Assembly (NCBI GenBank): GCA_964510855.1
Contig: CAZEDB010000014.1
Location: 1 to 38,625 of the forward strand
DNA length: 38,625 nucleotides
DNA from: UBA8828 sp964510855
Lineage (GTDB): Bacteria > Verrucomicrobiota > Verrucomicrobiia > Opitutales > UBA953
Reading direction: 5' to 3'
Positions 23,086 to 31,611 of the stretch are shown in pieces (position 1 is the first letter of the stretch; every line of letters starts with the position of its first letter). Position numbers and translations under genes: made by a program. The notes beneath the pieces were generated by a model, which worked only from the letters and a program-made list of their open reading frames with translations, had not been told where the DNA came from and made no database searches.

Positions 23086-23595
23086 ATGGCTTCCTCTGAG
23101 CCCCCTTTACCCGCTGTCTTGATTGCACCCAGCACGCCGCTTTGGTTTCATGGGCTTAAGTGGTTATTGCTCGGGGTTGCTTTAGCGTTCCTCGGGGTCT
23201 TTGCCTTAGTCTTTCGTAGTCATCAACAGGCGGTACCCCTAGCCGAGGCTTTTCGGCTAATCGCTGCCCCGCTTTTACAACATCGCCTCGAGCAACGTGA
23301 TTGGTGCGCTCCCTTTGAGTTTACTCAGCCCCCTGATGCTATCCGTCTTTACGGTTTTGCTGAGGTTTGGGAAAAGGCCTCTGGCCCCGTTACGACTTTA
23401 GGAAAATGGTCTTTTGCTCACGAAGGTGAAGGTCTGGCCCGTCGCGGGGTAATTATTTTTAAGCCTGACGCACCTGAGTCGGCTGTCACCGCACTTAATT
23501 CGGTGGATAAGCGTCTGGATGACGGAAGGCCCGAGGCTGGCCGGTTTCGACAGCTTGCGAACGGCAGCTGGAGTTTTAGTCTTAGCCTCGAATAA
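23086..23595 (+). CDS. Small single-pass membrane protein of unknown function
   Basis: I do not recognise this protein. The ATG at 23086 gives 169 residues; an upstream TTG at 23047 adds 13 more. One strong membrane helix (WLLLGVALAFLGVFALVF) lies near residues 25-42, so the rest would be outside the cytoplasm. Near the C-terminus, NSVDKRLDDGRPEAGRFR resembles a motif seen in pilin-like and prepilin-like proteins (acidic DDG followed by G.FR). There is no prepilin leader, so this is at most a distant similarity. It overlaps the 3' end of prfA by 14 bp on the opposite strand. Confidence 0.65.
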   Translation: MASSEPPLPAVLIAPSTPLWFHGLKWLLLGVALAFLGVFALVFRSHQQAVPLAEAFRLIAAPLLQHRLEQRDWCAPFEFTQPPDAIRLYGFAEVWEKASGPVTTLGKWSFAHEGEGLARRGVIIFKPDAPESAVTALNSVDKRLDDGRPEAGRFRQLANGSWSFSLSLE

Positions 23596-24673
23596 GCGCG
23601 TCAGCCTTGGCGCGTAAGTCAGCTTCGGCTAGCGCTCGCAGCAGGTCATCGATATCGCCATCAAGAATTTGTTGGATGCCATGCAAGGTAACATCAACCC
23701 GGTGATCCGTGACGCGATTTTGGTGAAAGTTATAGGTACGGATGCGTTCCGAACGATCGCCCGAGCCGATTTGGGTACGGCGAGCATCAGCCCGAGCAGC
23801 TTGGTCTAAAGTCGTTTGACGTTCGAGAAGTCGAGCGCGCAAAACGCGCAAAGCTTTTTGTCGATTGCGTAACTGCGAGCGTTCATCCGCACAGTAGACC
23901 ATCAATCCGGTGGGTTTGTGAATGATTTGCACGGCGGATTCGGTTTTGTTTACGTGCTGTCCGCCTGCGCCGCTCGCTCGGGCCACCGACATGTCGAGGT
24001 CTTCGGGTCGTAGGTCGACCTCAGTTTCTTCAGCTTCGGGCAAAACCGCCACCGTCGCCGCCGAGGTATGGATGCGACCCGAAGATTCCGTCGCAGGTAC
24101 CCGTTGCACGCGATGGACGCCAGCTTCGTGACGTAAAGCCGAGAACGCTCCTGGTCCTTCGATGAGCAGCACCACCTCGCGAACACCTCCTAAATCAGAA
24201 GGGGTGAGCGAAAGGGTTTCATGGCGCCAACCCCGTCGTTCGGCGAGCCGGGTGTACATGCGTGCGAGTTCGGCTGCAAAAAGCGCGGCTTCATCGCCCC
24301 CGGTACCCGCCCGAACTTCCACAATCACATTTCGTGAGTCATGGGGATCGGGTGGAATGAGGGCCCGCATAAAATTTTCACGCAGACTGGGTAGAGAGGT
24401 TTCAAGCTCCCGAACTTCATCGGCAGCCATATCTTGGAGGCCGCCTTCAGCAATCGGGTCATCCCGTAAGGCACGGGCTTCGAGGAGTTCCCGCAGGGCA
24501 GCATCGAGACGTTCGCCTGCTGCAACGGCAGGACCAAGATGCCTTAACTCTTGGGCTAAGGTCGCCGCGCGCCGTCCGTCCGCAAAGACCTTAGGGTCTG
24601 CTAACTCCCGCTCTAAGGACTCCTTGCGGGCACGCAGGGCGGCAAGGTCGGGGCGTTTTTCGTGGTCGGACAT
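23582..24673 (-). CDS. prfA: Peptide chain release factor 1
   Basis: A 363-residue class I release factor. The catalytic GGQ is at 237-239 (ASGAGGQHVNKTE). The stop-codon recognition tripeptide is PAT (193-195), matching the PxT of RF1, which reads UAA and UAG. RF2 would have SPF. The start ATG 24673-24671 and the length are standard. The usual prmC methyltransferase partner is not adjacent. The divergent HAD gene starts 85 bp away. Confidence 0.97.
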   Translation of the reverse strand: MSDHEKRPDLAALRARKESLERELADPKVFADGRRAATLAQELRHLGPAVAAGERLDAALRELLEARALRDDPIAEGGLQDMAADEVRELETSLPSLRENFMRALIPPDPHDSRNVIVEVRAGTGGDEAALFAAELARMYTRLAERRGWRHETLSLTPSDLGGVREVVLLIEGPGAFSALRHEAGVHRVQRVPATESSGRIHTSAATVAVLPEAEETEVDLRPEDLDMSVARASGAGGQHVNKTESAVQIIHKPTGLMVYCADERSQLRNRQKALRVLRARLLERQTTLDQAARADARRTQIGSGDRSERIRTYNFHQNRVTDHRVDVTLHGIQQILDGDIDDLLRALAEADLRAKADALIRG

Positions 24674-24758
24674 TATTAATCGGGGCTTGGAAGAAGGCTA
24701 GGGCGCTCGTAATACCTTCTCCTACTGTCCACCCTCCGAGCAAGCCCGACTTCCCAAC

Positions 24759-25787
24759 GTGTCTCAATCCCCCTCAGCTGATAAACCCCTCCGCGATAGC
24801 CATATTTTGGCCTGCGTCTGGGATTTTGATAAAACTTTGATTCCGGGCTACATGCAAACGCCCCTCTTTAAGGCCTACGGTGTCGATGAAGATGCCTTTT
24901 GGCGCGAGGTTAACCAGTTACCTGGACTTTATGCCCGCAAGGGAACGCGGACCTCCAAAGATACCGTCTATCTCAATCACCTCTTAAGTTATGTGAAGCA
25001 TGGCCCCTTGCGCGGCCTTACCAACCGTCGCCTGCGTGAACTAGGCGGCGACATTGAGTTAGCTCCTGGTCTGCCCGGCTTTTTCCCCGCGATTCAACAA
25101 CACGCCCGCGAAATTGGCGCACGGGCAGGTCTTGAGGTCACCCTTGAGCATTACATTATTAGTACGGGGCTGGCAGAAATGATTCGGGGGACTTCGTTAG
25201 CGGCCCATGTTTCCGGAATTTACGGCTGTGAGTTTTTAGAGGAGCCCCTACCTCCTCACTTTACGCGTCAAGACGAACTCGTGCTCGAATTACCCACAGA
25301 GATTTCTCAAGTGGCCGCCATGGTGGATAATACGGTTAAGACCCGCTTCCTTTTCGAAATTAACAAAGGTACCAGCAAGGACCCTGCCATTGATGTTAAT
25401 GCGGTGGTCCGCTCGGAAGATCGCCGCGTGCCTTTTGAAAGCATGCTCTATATTGCCGATGGACCTAGTGATGTGCCGGTCTTCTCCTTGCTGCGCAAAT
25501 CGGGCGGTAAAACCTATGCGGTATTTCATCCTGACCACGAGGCTGAGTTCGCCCAATGCGACTCGCTGCTGCAAACCGGGCGCGTTCATGGTTATGGTCC
25601 CTGCGATTACAGTGAGGGCTCGTTGACCACGCGCTGGATTCGTCACGCGGTTATGGGCATGATCGAGCGTCTCTCAGCTGAACGCCGCCAGTCTATGGAC
25701 CGCCGCGTTTCTCAGCCGCCCCGCCATCTTTCAACTTCTCCTAAGCCGCCCCGCCCGGATGCGGAGCAGCCACGTCTTTTCGACTAA
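24759..25787 (+). CDS. HAD-superfamily hydrolase
   Basis: A 342-residue protein with a GTG start at 24759. Motif I is WDFDKTLIPG, with the nucleophile Asp and Lys in place of the usual Gly or Gly/Thr; motif II is IISTGL; motif IV is IADGPSDVPVF. A helical cap domain (about residues 35-110) follows motif I. The C-terminal tail is rich in Pro, Arg and Ser. Phosphoserine phosphatase-like enzymes have this layout, but the substrate is unknown. It ends 3 bp before ftsK on the same strand, so the two are probably cotranscribed. Confidence 0.85.
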   Translation: MSQSPSADKPLRDSHILACVWDFDKTLIPGYMQTPLFKAYGVDEDAFWREVNQLPGLYARKGTRTSKDTVYLNHLLSYVKHGPLRGLTNRRLRELGGDIELAPGLPGFFPAIQQHAREIGARAGLEVTLEHYIISTGLAEMIRGTSLAAHVSGIYGCEFLEEPLPPHFTRQDELVLELPTEISQVAAMVDNTVKTRFLFEINKGTSKDPAIDVNAVVRSEDRRVPFESMLYIADGPSDVPVFSLLRKSGGKTYAVFHPDHEAEFAQCDSLLQTGRVHGYGPCDYSEGSLTTRWIRHAVMGMIERLSAERRQSMDRRVSQPPRHLSTSPKPPRPDAEQPRLFD

Positions 25788-25790
25788 GCG

Positions 25791-28400
25791 ATGGCGACTC
25801 CACGCAGGAACGAGCGCAGAAAATCGGCGACCTTAGGTCGACCTACGAGCGAAAGCCGACCCATCCTCGCGGTTGTTTTAGCTATTGTAGGATTATTTTT
25901 GCTGGTAGCGATGGCGTTTCGCACCGCCAATCAGCCTTGGCTTTTAAGTGATACGCTTGAGCCTTCGCTGCGAATCCCTTCCGCTGCGGCAGACTTACCC
26001 CCTGAGTCTAATCCATGTGGGGCCTTTGGAAATTTACTCGGCACTTTGCTTTTCACGACTTTCGGCTTCGCAGCCTTTCTTGTCCCCGCCTTCTTGCTCG
26101 TCTCAGCTTGGTTTGCTCTGAATCGTCGGGCACACACCCTGTGGCCAACTAAGACGCTGCTGATGTTAGCGAGTTTGTTCTTAGGCTCCACGCTCTGCAC
26201 CCTCTTCCTCTTGTTGCCTAGTGGGGCTCCGCCTGAAGCCTTGACGGCTTATGACCCTCGCGGTCCTGGAGGTCTCTTAGGCGATTTTCTCATTCGCGGT
26301 CCGTTGGAGCCCTTGGGGGATATTGGCTCTTGGTTACTCCTTGCCCCTGCCTACGGCTTTTGTCTCTTGGGCGTACTCGCGGATGATCCTCGTGCCACCT
26401 TGTCGGCTTGGATTGCTGAGATGCGCGACGCTTCCGCGGATTGGAACCGCCGTCGTATTGAAACCGCAACTGCACGGGCGGATGCGCTACGCCGTGAGGC
26501 GACTGCGCGCGCCGAGGCCTTGCGTCTTTCCGCTGCTGCCCGAGGTACGACCCTTGCCTCTGAACCTGTGCCGCTTGCAACTCCACCCGCACCGGTTCCA
26601 CCCGCCCAAGTGGCCCCTGAGCCTGTTCCTGAGATTGAAACCGTCGATCCCACTGATGTTGAGGTAGGCGACCCAGAATCTGCTAAACGCGAAGGTTTGG
26701 CCGGCGTCTTACCCACGCCTAAGGCACCTAAACTTAAGGCGGATCCTGATCCTAAGCCCCAAGTTTCAGGAAAATTAGGGGTGACCAAAGGTGAGCGGAT
26801 TGAGCGCGCTGCGGCTTCCCAGATTACTAAGCGCCGCGGCGATTACATTTTCCCCACGCTCGATTTACTTTCGCGTGCGCCCGAGGGTTCACGTGAGTCG
26901 GCCAAAGAGGACTATCGCCGCCGCGCGGGCGAGCTCATTCAAACGCTTAAGGAATTTAAGGTGGATGTCGTACCCGTGGATCCCGCTAACGGGATTGATG
27001 TAGGTATTCAGCAGGGACCTTCCATTACGCGGTATGAGATCCGTCCAGCTCCTGGCGTGCGAATCGAACGTATCGCCAACTTATCTAATAACATCACCAT
27101 GAATCTCATGGCGGAGTCGGTGCGGATTCTGGCTCCGGTTCCAGGTAAAGGCACGGTCGGTATTGAAATCCCGAATGCCCATCGTCAGCTCGTGGTGGCC
27201 CGCGACATTCTTGAATCTAAAGCTTGGGTCGAGTCGGTCGGCGATCTTCCGATTGTTCTCGGGGTCGACAGCGTTACGAACCGTCCGATTATCCAAGACC
27301 TTTCCAAAATGCCGCACGTGCTGATTGCGGGCACAACCGGACAAGGTAAATCGGTCTGCATTAACACCCTGCTTATTTCGCTGCTCTATCGCATGACGCC
27401 GGAAGATTTACGGCTCATCTTGGTCGACCCTAAGGTAGTTGAATTACAGGTATATAATGACTTACCTCACTTGTTGGTGCCCGTGGTCACTGAACCCCGT
27501 AAGGTACCAGCAGCATTGAAGTGGTTGATCTCTGAAATGGAACGTCGGTATCGGATTTTCGCCGCTACCAATGTGCGTAATCTGGCTGGATTTAATGCGC
27601 GTATTGCCCGCGATGCAGTTGAGGCTGAGAAGGCCCGTCAGCAAGAGCTTGAATTAACTGCGGAGGAACGTGCAGCAGCAGCTGAGGCGGTGGCAACGGC
27701 TGAGCCTGGCGAAGTTGAAATACCTAAAGAAAAATTACCCTGCATCGTTTGTGTTATCGATGAGATGGCTGACTTAATGATGGTGGCGGCAAAGGATATT
27801 GAAACCTCGGTCGCACGCATTGCCCAGAAAGCCCGTGCAGCTGGTATCCACTTAGTCTTAGCTACGCAACGCCCTTCTACGGATGTCATCACAGGTTTAA
27901 TTAAGGCGAACCTGCCCACGCGCATTGCCTTCAAGGTCGCGGCGTTAGTCGATTCGCGTACCATTCTAGATTCTAAAGGTGCAGAAACGTTGGTGGGTAA
28001 GGGCGACATGCTCTACCTCGCACCTGGTACCGCCACGCTTCAGCGCGTCCAGGGGGCGTTTATTTCAGATGAGGATGTGACCCGGATTGTCGCTTTCTTA
28101 CGCGAGAAGAATGGGGCACCTGAATTCTTAACCTCGGTCCAAGATGCCTTGGATCGGTCGGATGATGCTGAGGGAGGCGAGGGTGAGTCAGGTGGTGGCG
28201 GTCCGAGTGATGACCCGATGGTCGCCAAGGCGTGGGATATCATTCGTCACAATAAACGTGCCTCAGTTTCGTTCCTGCAACGCCGGCTTGCGATTGGCTA
28301 CGGACGTGCCGCTCGCATTATGGATATTCTCGAAGAGCAGGGTTATATTGGACCCGACAATGGCCCAGGCTCCCCGCGCGAAATTCTCCGCGAAGACTAA
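25791..28400 (+). CDS. ftsK: DNA translocase FtsK
   Basis: This 869-residue protein moves chromosomal DNA at the division septum. The N-terminal about 200 residues hold four hydrophobic segments for membrane anchoring. A Pro/Ala-rich linker of medium length follows. The motor has Walker A (GTTGQGKS, about residue 515) and Walker B (CIVCVIDEMADLMM, about residue 651), an ATQRPSTDVITGLIKANLPT segment, and a C-terminal winged-helix gamma domain (residues about 800-869, starting DPMVAKAWDIIRHN) that would read orientation sequences. A 40-residue insert rich in Glu and Ala (AEKARQQELELTAEERAAAA) lies between the Walker motifs. It is a normal member, of SpoIIIE/FtsK type. Confidence 0.96.
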   Translation: MATPRRNERRKSATLGRPTSESRPILAVVLAIVGLFLLVAMAFRTANQPWLLSDTLEPSLRIPSAAADLPPESNPCGAFGNLLGTLLFTTFGFAAFLVPAFLLVSAWFALNRRAHTLWPTKTLLMLASLFLGSTLCTLFLLLPSGAPPEALTAYDPRGPGGLLGDFLIRGPLEPLGDIGSWLLLAPAYGFCLLGVLADDPRATLSAWIAEMRDASADWNRRRIETATARADALRREATARAEALRLSAAARGTTLASEPVPLATPPAPVPPAQVAPEPVPEIETVDPTDVEVGDPESAKREGLAGVLPTPKAPKLKADPDPKPQVSGKLGVTKGERIERAAASQITKRRGDYIFPTLDLLSRAPEGSRESAKEDYRRRAGELIQTLKEFKVDVVPVDPANGIDVGIQQGPSITRYEIRPAPGVRIERIANLSNNITMNLMAESVRILAPVPGKGTVGIEIPNAHRQLVVARDILESKAWVESVGDLPIVLGVDSVTNRPIIQDLSKMPHVLIAGTTGQGKSVCINTLLISLLYRMTPEDLRLILVDPKVVELQVYNDLPHLLVPVVTEPRKVPAALKWLISEMERRYRIFAATNVRNLAGFNARIARDAVEAEKARQQELELTAEERAAAAEAVATAEPGEVEIPKEKLPCIVCVIDEMADLMMVAAKDIETSVARIAQKARAAGIHLVLATQRPSTDVITGLIKANLPTRIAFKVAALVDSRTILDSKGAETLVGKGDMLYLAPGTATLQRVQGAFISDEDVTRIVAFLREKNGAPEFLTSVQDALDRSDDAEGGEGESGGGGPSDDPMVAKAWDIIRHNKRASVSFLQRRLAIGYGRAARIMDILEEQGYIGPDNGPGSPREILRED

Positions 28401-28465
28401 TGCTAGCTGGTAGCGCTAACTTGGGTTTCACGTCTTAGGTAAGGTCGGGAAGAAACTTGCAAGGC

Positions 28466-28493
28466 TGCCCTAGACTTGGGCATCCTCTTTTTA
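28466..28493 (+). terminator. Possible terminator or attenuator at the carbonic anhydrase start
   Basis: TGCCC, loop TAGACTT, GGGCA, then TCCTCTTTTTA: a short stem with a pyrimidine/U-rich tail. It follows ftsK by 66 bp and ends at the next gene's ATG. It may end ftsK transcripts or restrict readthrough. The stem is only 5 bp, so confidence is low. Confidence 0.3.
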
Positions 28494-29144
28494 ATGCGTA
28501 CCCTATCGGCGTTATTTAAACGTAACCATGCTTGGTCAGACGCTATTCGTACTGAGCAGCCAGAATTTTTCGCCACGTTATCGCGCCAGCAGAGCCCTCG
28601 CTATCTTTGGATTGGCTGTTCAGACAGCCGTGTCCCTGCTAACGAAATTGTCGGCCTCTTACCCGGTGAATTATTTGTGCACCGTAATGTTGCGAATGTG
28701 GTCGTGCACTCGGATCTAAACTGCCTTTCCGTTATTCAATATGCGGTCGATGTCCTAAAAGTCGAACACATCATTGTCTGTGGTCATTATGAATGTGGCG
28801 GCGTACAAGCCGTGCTGGAAGGTCGGAAGCTCGGTCTGATTGATAATTGGTTACGCCACATTCGTGATGTGCACCATAAGCATGCCTTGACGGTTGAGTC
28901 GGTTATTGGTCCCGCGCGCTTGGATACGCTTTGTGAACTTAATGTGGTCGAGCAGGCGCTGCATGTTTGCCAGACCTCGATTGTGCAAGATGCTTGGTCT
29001 CAAGGCCGAAGTCTCGAGGTCCATGCCTGGATTTATGGTCTCAAGGATGGTTTGCTGAAAGATTTAGAGTTAAACGTTAGTTGCGCGGAAGAGCTTACAC
29101 CTGCCTATGGCAAGGTGCTGGCGCGTTATCGTGCTAAGAAATAG
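28494..29144 (+). CDS. can: Beta-class carbonic anhydrase
   Basis: A 216-residue enzyme interconverting CO2 and bicarbonate. ATG 28494 is preferred to an upstream in-frame TTG at 28476. Zinc ligands Cys42, His98 and Cys101 are visible in CSDSRVPANE and CGHYECGG, with the Asp44-Arg46 dyad (DSR). The HRNVANVVVHSDLNCLSV stretch is typical. The protein is cytoplasmic by lack of a signal peptide. The length and motifs match the E. coli Can type. Confidence 0.96.
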   Translation: MRTLSALFKRNHAWSDAIRTEQPEFFATLSRQQSPRYLWIGCSDSRVPANEIVGLLPGELFVHRNVANVVVHSDLNCLSVIQYAVDVLKVEHIIVCGHYECGGVQAVLEGRKLGLIDNWLRHIRDVHHKHALTVESVIGPARLDTLCELNVVEQALHVCQTSIVQDAWSQGRSLEVHAWIYGLKDGLLKDLELNVSCAEELTPAYGKVLARYRAKK

Positions 29145-29206
29145 GGACTTACCCTTGAGGTGAAGGGGCACTCGCAGTTGCCGAGTCCTTGTCATGCTCT
29201 CGGGGT

Positions 29207-29881
29207 ATGACCCGAGATGATCTTCCCCGTTCACGCTTAAGCCGGCTAGGGCCACGCGCCTTACTCGATAGCGAGTTGCTAGCGCTCCTGGTGGGAGCGG
29301 CACGCCCGGAAGCTCCGCAAGTTGCAGCGGATTTACTGGGCGAAGCCGGCGGGCTGCCTGGGCTAGCTTCTTGGGAGCCAACAGATTTTGCCCGGGTGCG
29401 TGGGTTGGGTCCTGCTCGTGCGGCAGAACTTGTGGCCGCGCTGGAATTGGCGCGCCGGTTACGTGAGCGCGCCCATGATCCCGGTGAGCGCCTTGATGCT
29501 CCAGGTAAGGTATGGTCGCGCCTTGAGCCACTTGCTGCCGGTTTAGCGGTAGAAAAGTGTTGGGTACTTTGTTTAAACCGGCGTAACCGGCTGCTTGCTT
29601 TGCATGAGGTAAGTTCAGGAACTGCCACGAGCTCGCTTTTGCATCCGCGTGAGGTTTATCGACAAGCCCTACGCCATGCCGCATCGGCGGTGATTGTGGC
29701 GCATAATCACCCTAGTGGAGATCCTGCGCCGAGTCATGCCGATCGGGCCGTTACCCGACAGCTGGGTGAGGCAGGTCGTGTCTTAGGCGTTGAGTTACTT
29801 GACCACGTCATTGTCGGTCGCCCTGAAGCTGACCCTACATCCAAAGGTTGGTTTAGTTTTGGCGAAGCGGGGTTGATTTAG
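29207..29881 (+). CDS. radC: RadC-family JAB-domain protein
   Basis: A 224-residue protein from ATG 29207; an in-frame TTG at 29189 adds six residues. The N-terminal half has a helix-hairpin-helix-like region (LSRLGPRALL ... VRGLGPARAAELV). The C-terminal half is a JAB1/MPN-like domain with the motif HNHPSGDPAPSHAD, holding the His-x-His and Asp metal ligands. The role of RadC is uncertain; the old link to recombination repair is disputed. The heptad repeat tract starts 7 bp after its stop. Confidence 0.92.
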   Translation: MTRDDLPRSRLSRLGPRALLDSELLALLVGAARPEAPQVAADLLGEAGGLPGLASWEPTDFARVRGLGPARAAELVAALELARRLRERAHDPGERLDAPGKVWSRLEPLAAGLAVEKCWVLCLNRRNRLLALHEVSSGTATSSLLHPREVYRQALRHAASAVIVAHNHPSGDPAPSHADRAVTRQLGEAGRVLGVELLDHVIVGRPEADPTSKGWFSFGEAGLI

Positions 29882-29887
29882 TGGGAG

Positions 29888-30027
29888 AAAATTAAAAATT
29901 AAGAATTAAGAATTAAAATGAGACGAAAAACGAAGAACGAAGAACGAAATTGCGAGAGGTAGAAAGTAGAAGGTAAAAGGTAGAAAGGGATGAAAGATTA
30001 GAGATTAGAGATGAGAGATAAGGGGTA
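29888..30027. repeat. 140-bp heptad repeat tract, 20 units
   Basis: The tract can be cut into twenty 7-mers in one register with no slip. They fall in four runs: AAAATTA/AGAATTA (four), ACGAAAA/ACGAAGA/ACGAAAT (four), GGTAGAA/AGTAGAA/GGTAAAA (four) and AGAGATT/AGAGATG/AGAGATA (three, plus the related AAAGATT). The strand is almost pure purine plus T. Positions 29963-29989 repeat 11557-11583 exactly. It ends ten bases before the N run. Confidence 0.85.
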
Positions 30028-30037
30028 GCGCTTAATG

Positions 30038-30137
30038 NNNNNNNNNNNNNNNNNNNNNNNNNNNNNNNNNNNNNNNNNNNNNNNNNNNNNNNNNNNNNNN
30101 NNNNNNNNNNNNNNNNNNNNNNNNNNNNNNNNNNNNN
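30038..30137. other. Scaffold gap of 100 N
   Basis: Exactly 100 unknown bases, so its true size is unknown. The left flank is the end of the heptad tract; the right flank is unrelated GC-rich sequence. Unlike the first gap the edges share no sequence. Confidence 0.95.
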
Positions 30138-30172
30138 CCGCTCCTGCAGAATTCCGCAGTTACCGCTGTCAC

Positions 30173-30201
30173 CGCAGGACCCACCTGCCGGTTTGTTTTT
30201 T
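30173..30201 (+). terminator. Intrinsic terminator of an unseen upstream transcript
   Basis: GCAGG (30174-30178) and CCTGC (30184-30188) form a stem around the loop ACCCA, followed by GGTTTGTTTTTT. The T-rich tail lies on the plus strand. The gene it ends must be radC or something inside the gap. Another hairpin with CTGC/GCAG arms lies at 30145-30158. Confidence 0.5.
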
Positions 30202-30207
30202 AAAAAT

Positions 30208-30352
30208 GGTCCCCGCCTGTGCCGATTCCGCTTTGGAGCCCCAGTGATTCCCTAGGTTAAGGTGGGCGGATCGTTGCCCGGCTCAGACGAGGCTGGTCGG
30301 GTCGTTCCTCCCCTTGATATGTACGTGGGAGACGGATGCTGCCGCGGGTGTC
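30208..30352 (+). ncRNA. Possible structured RNA, rod-like fold
   Basis: By hand folding, GGTCCCCGC (30208-30216) pairs with GCGGGTGTC (30344-30352), 8 of 9 with wobbles. ATTCCG (30225-30230) pairs with CGGAT (30333-30337). The interior has a stem TTAAGG (30257-30262) with CCTTGA (30312-30317) and an apical stem CCCG/CGGG (30277-30301). That gives a rod of about 145 nt with a wide internal bubble, roughly like 6S RNA, but no diagnostic sequence was recognised. A competing hairpin GGTGT-CGA-ACACC exists at 30347-30359. No coding pattern is convincing. The strand is a guess. Confidence 0.25.
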
Positions 30353-30410
30353 GAACACCGCAGGGAGGATTGAGTTTGAGACTAAGTTCTGGGCTGGCAA
30401 GCCCCTGTAT

Positions 30411-30446
30411 AAAAGAGTGGGGCCGTACCCCCGAAGGTACGGCCCC
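30411..30446 (-). terminator. recA intrinsic terminator
   Basis: GGGGCCGTACC, a 6-base loop, then GGTACGGCCCC: an 11-bp perfect stem at 30419-30446, 20 bp after the recA stop. On the minus strand it is followed by ACTCTTTT. It may also stop plus-strand transcription weakly. Confidence 0.85.
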
Positions 30447-30465
30447 TTACCAACCCAACCAAAAC

Positions 30466-31551
30466 TTACTCGGCTACAGCAGGTTCGGCAGATGTGCCGA
30501 GCGTCATGCCGCCCGTAACCTGAACCTTCTCGAGGATGATTTTTTGCAATTCTTCTAAGACCTTAGGATTCTTAACTAGGTGCTCCTTGGCGGCTTCGCG
30601 CCCTTGGCCAATCAGTTGACCATTGTAAGCAATCCAAGCCCCTTTCTTCTCTAGAATTTTATGTTCGATACCGAGATCGAGAATCGAGCCCGTCCGTGAA
30701 ATGCCCTCGTTGTACATAATGTCGAACTCACACTCGGTGAAGGGCGGAGCGACTTTATTTTTAACCACTTTAACGCGGGTACGATTTCCAACCACCTTAC
30801 CGGTAGGCTCTTTGATTTGGCCGATGCGGCGAATATCGATGCGGATGGAGGAGAAGAACTTCAGGGCACGACCACCAGGGGTGGTTTCTGGATTGCCAAA
30901 CATAACCCCAATTTTCTCACGAATCTGGTTGGTGAAGATACAGATGCAGTTGGTACGGCTAATGGCTGCAGTTAACCGGCGCATCGCTTGGCTCATCATC
31001 CGGGCCTGTACGCCGACGGTGCTATCACCCATTTGGCCTTCGAGTTCTTGTTTAGAGACGAGGGCTGCTACGGAGTCGACTACGATGACGTCGACGGCGC
31101 CCGAACGAATCAGGGTCTCAGCAATATTAAGAGCGTCTTCGCCCGATTCAGGCTGCGAGACGAGGAGGTTATCGAGGTCAACCCCGACGACCTTGGAGTA
31201 ACGCGGGTCGAGAGCATGTTCGACGTCCACGAAGACGGCGTTACCCCCTTGGCGTTGAACTTCAGCGATGATGGAGAGGCAAAGGGTGGTTTTACCCGAG
31301 GACTCAGGGCCGTAGATCTCAATGATACGACCGCGAGGCAGGCCCCCAACGCCGAGGGCGAGGTCGATAGCGACGGAGCCGGTGGAAATACTGGAGACCG
31401 TCATCTTCGAGGCCTCCCCCATGCGCATCAGGGTACCCTCGCCATAGGTCTTGTTGATGGCCGAAAGGGCTAGGTCGATGGCCTTGGTGTCAGCGGCCTT
31501 GGCGGCAGCTACTTTTTTCTCGGAGGTTTCAGTCTTGGAGGGGATAGACAT
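30466..31551 (-). CDS. recA: Recombinase RecA
   Basis: The 361-residue strand-exchange ATPase that also triggers LexA self-cleavage. Walker A (GPESSGKTT) is at 81-89 and Walker B (VIVVDSVAAL) at about residues 157-166. The loop segments EGQMGDSTVGVQARMMSQAM and TNQIREKIGVMFGNPETTPG are present. The N-terminal extension before AIDLAL is rich in Lys and Ala. It starts at ATG 31551-31549 and is a single gene with its own terminator. An SOS-type box lies 54 bp upstream. Confidence 0.98.
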   Translation of the reverse strand: MSIPSKTETSEKKVAAAKAADTKAIDLALSAINKTYGEGTLMRMGEASKMTVSSISTGSVAIDLALGVGGLPRGRIIEIYGPESSGKTTLCLSIIAEVQRQGGNAVFVDVEHALDPRYSKVVGVDLDNLLVSQPESGEDALNIAETLIRSGAVDVIVVDSVAALVSKQELEGQMGDSTVGVQARMMSQAMRRLTAAISRTNCICIFTNQIREKIGVMFGNPETTPGGRALKFFSSIRIDIRRIGQIKEPTGKVVGNRTRVKVVKNKVAPPFTECEFDIMYNEGISRTGSILDLGIEHKILEKKGAWIAYNGQLIGQGREAAKEHLVKNPKVLEELQKIILEKVQVTGGMTLGTSAEPAVAE

Positions 31552-31582
31552 GGCAGGAGGGATTGGCTGTAATTTGGAAGGT

Positions 31583-31611
31583 CTTTAACTGAACGCAAGC
31601 AAAATGAACAA
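31583..31611 (-). promoter_or_regulatory. Putative recA promoter
   Basis: On the minus strand, TTGTTC (31611-31606) and TTAAAG (31588-31583) are spaced 17 bp, about 30 bp upstream of the ATG. The -10 match is poor. The -35 element lies inside the SOS-type box, as expected for a repressor that blocks polymerase. Confidence 0.4.

Noticed and set aside
29888..30027. Heptad tract as a CRISPR array
   Set aside because: There are no spacers between the units, the unit is 7 bp and no cas genes are present.
30208..30352. Firm identity as 6S, SRP, RNase P or tmRNA
   Set aside because: Only the rod outline fits 6S. I found no conserved SRP loop, no RNase P core sequences and no tRNA-like ends of tmRNA.
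30262..30558. A 98-codon open frame on plus after the second gap
   Set aside because: It runs through the recA terminator and into the 3' end of recA in antisense, with no family resemblance.
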